DNA of 64,000 nucleotides, taken from NCBI RefSeq assembly GCF_017377875.1, contig NZ_CP070975.1:1426001-1490000 (forward strand), given 5' to 3'. The DNA is from Alcaligenes sp. SORT26 (GTDB taxonomy: Bacteria > Pseudomonadota > Gammaproteobacteria > Burkholderiales > Burkholderiaceae_B). This document shows, in pieces, positions 63,442 to 64,000 of this stretch. Under the pieces are notes generated by a model, which was not told the DNA's origin, ran no database searches, and worked only from the letters and a program-made list of their open reading frames with translations. Position 1 is the stretch's first letter; each line of letters opens with the position of its first letter. Both the position numbers and the translations under genes were made by a program.

Positions 63442-64000
63442 ATGAACGACGCCGTTTACTCCACTCGGCAGGCTGCTGATTTACTGGGCGTATCTGTACG
63501 CACCGTACAACTTTGGGTAGAAGCCGGGACACTGAAAGCCTGGAAAACCCAAGGTGGGCACCGACGCATTGACCGCGACTCCGTCCAAGCCATCTTGCAA
63601 GAGCGCCAGGGGCACGCCAGCCCCCAGGTCGCACCCGATACCCCGATCACACCCAGCCTGCCCGTTTGTAGCAGTGAACCCTGCCTGCGTGTATTGGTCG
63701 TTGAAGACGATCTGGATCTGCTGTCCATCTACCGCATGGCGATGGAGCATCTGCCCTTCCCGGTCGAATTGCGCTGCGAGCAAGATGGCCTGAAAGGTCT
63801 GATCGCCGCTGGCAATTTCTACCCCGACGTTCTGATCGTGGATCTGAACCTGCCCAAGCTGGATGGCTTTGCCATGCTCAAGGCCTTGGCCGATGCGCCC
63901 GAAACAGAACATACCTTGATCTACGTGATTTCTGCCTTGAGCGCCGCCGATATCCACGCGCGTGGCGGCCTGCCCGGCAAAGCAACCGCACTGGCCAAAC
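63442..64000 (+). CDS. Excisionase-type HTH-receiver response regulator (partial)
   Basis: The first 186 residues are visible; the rest is beyond the window. The N-terminus is a MerR/excisionase-like HTH (about 5-52): VYSTRQAADLLGVSVRTVQLWVEAGTLKAWKTQGGHRRIDRDSV. A Pro/Gln-rich linker leads to a receiver domain from about residue 75: VLVVEDDLDLLSIYRMA (acidic pocket), phospho-acceptor Asp in VLIVDLNLPKLDGFAM, and the Ser of VISALSA (switch Ser/Thr). The DNA-binding domain at the N-terminus ahead of the receiver is the reverse of the normal order. It is divergent from a histidine kinase gene, its likely partner. Confidence 0.88.
   Translation, partial: MNDAVYSTRQAADLLGVSVRTVQLWVEAGTLKAWKTQGGHRRIDRDSVQAILQERQGHASPQVAPDTPITPSLPVCSSEPCLRVLVVEDDLDLLSIYRMAMEHLPFPVELRCEQDGLKGLIAAGNFYPDVLIVDLNLPKLDGFAMLKALADAPETEHTLIYVISALSAADIHARGGLPGKATALAK

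Noticed and set aside
1-64000. CRISPR arrays, tRNA genes, prophage or IS elements
   Set aside because: No regularly spaced direct repeats, cloverleaf sequences other than tmRNA, integrase or transposase were seen.

Overview
The window looks like chromosomal DNA of a betaproteobacterium of the family Alcaligenaceae, most likely Alcaligenes. This is an inference from the gene order gyrA-serC-pheA-tyrA-aroA-cmk-rpsA-ihfB and ompA-ubiG-gph, the moderate G+C content, the tmRNA tag ANDERFALAA and the general protein style. No tRNA, rRNA, CRISPR array, insertion sequence or prophage gene was recognised. One tmRNA gene (ssrA) is present.

Region 1-17 kb is a conserved housekeeping block. After a partial deacetylase gene and mltB, almost everything runs leftward. 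The order of transcription is gyrA, serC, pheA, (terminator), tyrA, aroA, cmk, rpsA, ihfB, (terminator), lapA, lapB, hldE kinase, hldD, comEA-like, cysM. Many stops and starts overlap by 1-4 bases. The block joins DNA topology, serine and aromatic amino acid synthesis, translation, and control of LPS heptose and LPS assembly.

Region 17-30 kb holds ompA-ubiG-gph, an MFS pump with its LysR regulator, ferredoxin fdxA, an exported Ntn-hydrolase, an outer-membrane barrel, a metallophosphoesterase, a MarR plus AlkC/AlkD-like DNA repair operon with a near-perfect operator palindrome, and an AlaA-type aminotransferase.

Region 30-43 kb is accessory. It has a ketopantoate-reductase-like gene with an AAHS-type transporter and a LysR regulator, a TetR/MaoC pair, a resistance-flavoured group (ABC-F ATPase, GNAT acetyltransferase, FosA), a secreted RidA protein, an ArgO/ArgP export pair, a MocR/PaiB pair, an Rrf2 regulator and a GST.

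Region 43-54 kb begins with ssrA and sstT. The sstT leader carries a terminator-like hairpin just before the gene. Then come a LysE-type exporter, a nucleoside deoxyribosyltransferase and an RpiR regulator preceded by tandem 10-base repeats. The acetate module follows: yjcH-actP with a CrbR-like response regulator and the giant CrbS-like SLC5-histidine kinase.

Region 54-64 kb has an ATP sulfurylase with an unexplained C-terminal extension, an MFS/serine hydrolase operon with its LysR, a fused AdoMet decarboxylase-spermidine synthase, and a histidine kinase. Divergent from the kinase is a receiver protein with an excisionase-type HTH, cut by the window edge. The 792-base gap between those two genes is AT-rich and holds an orphan terminator and two dyads, so it is the best place to look for an undescribed regulatory element.
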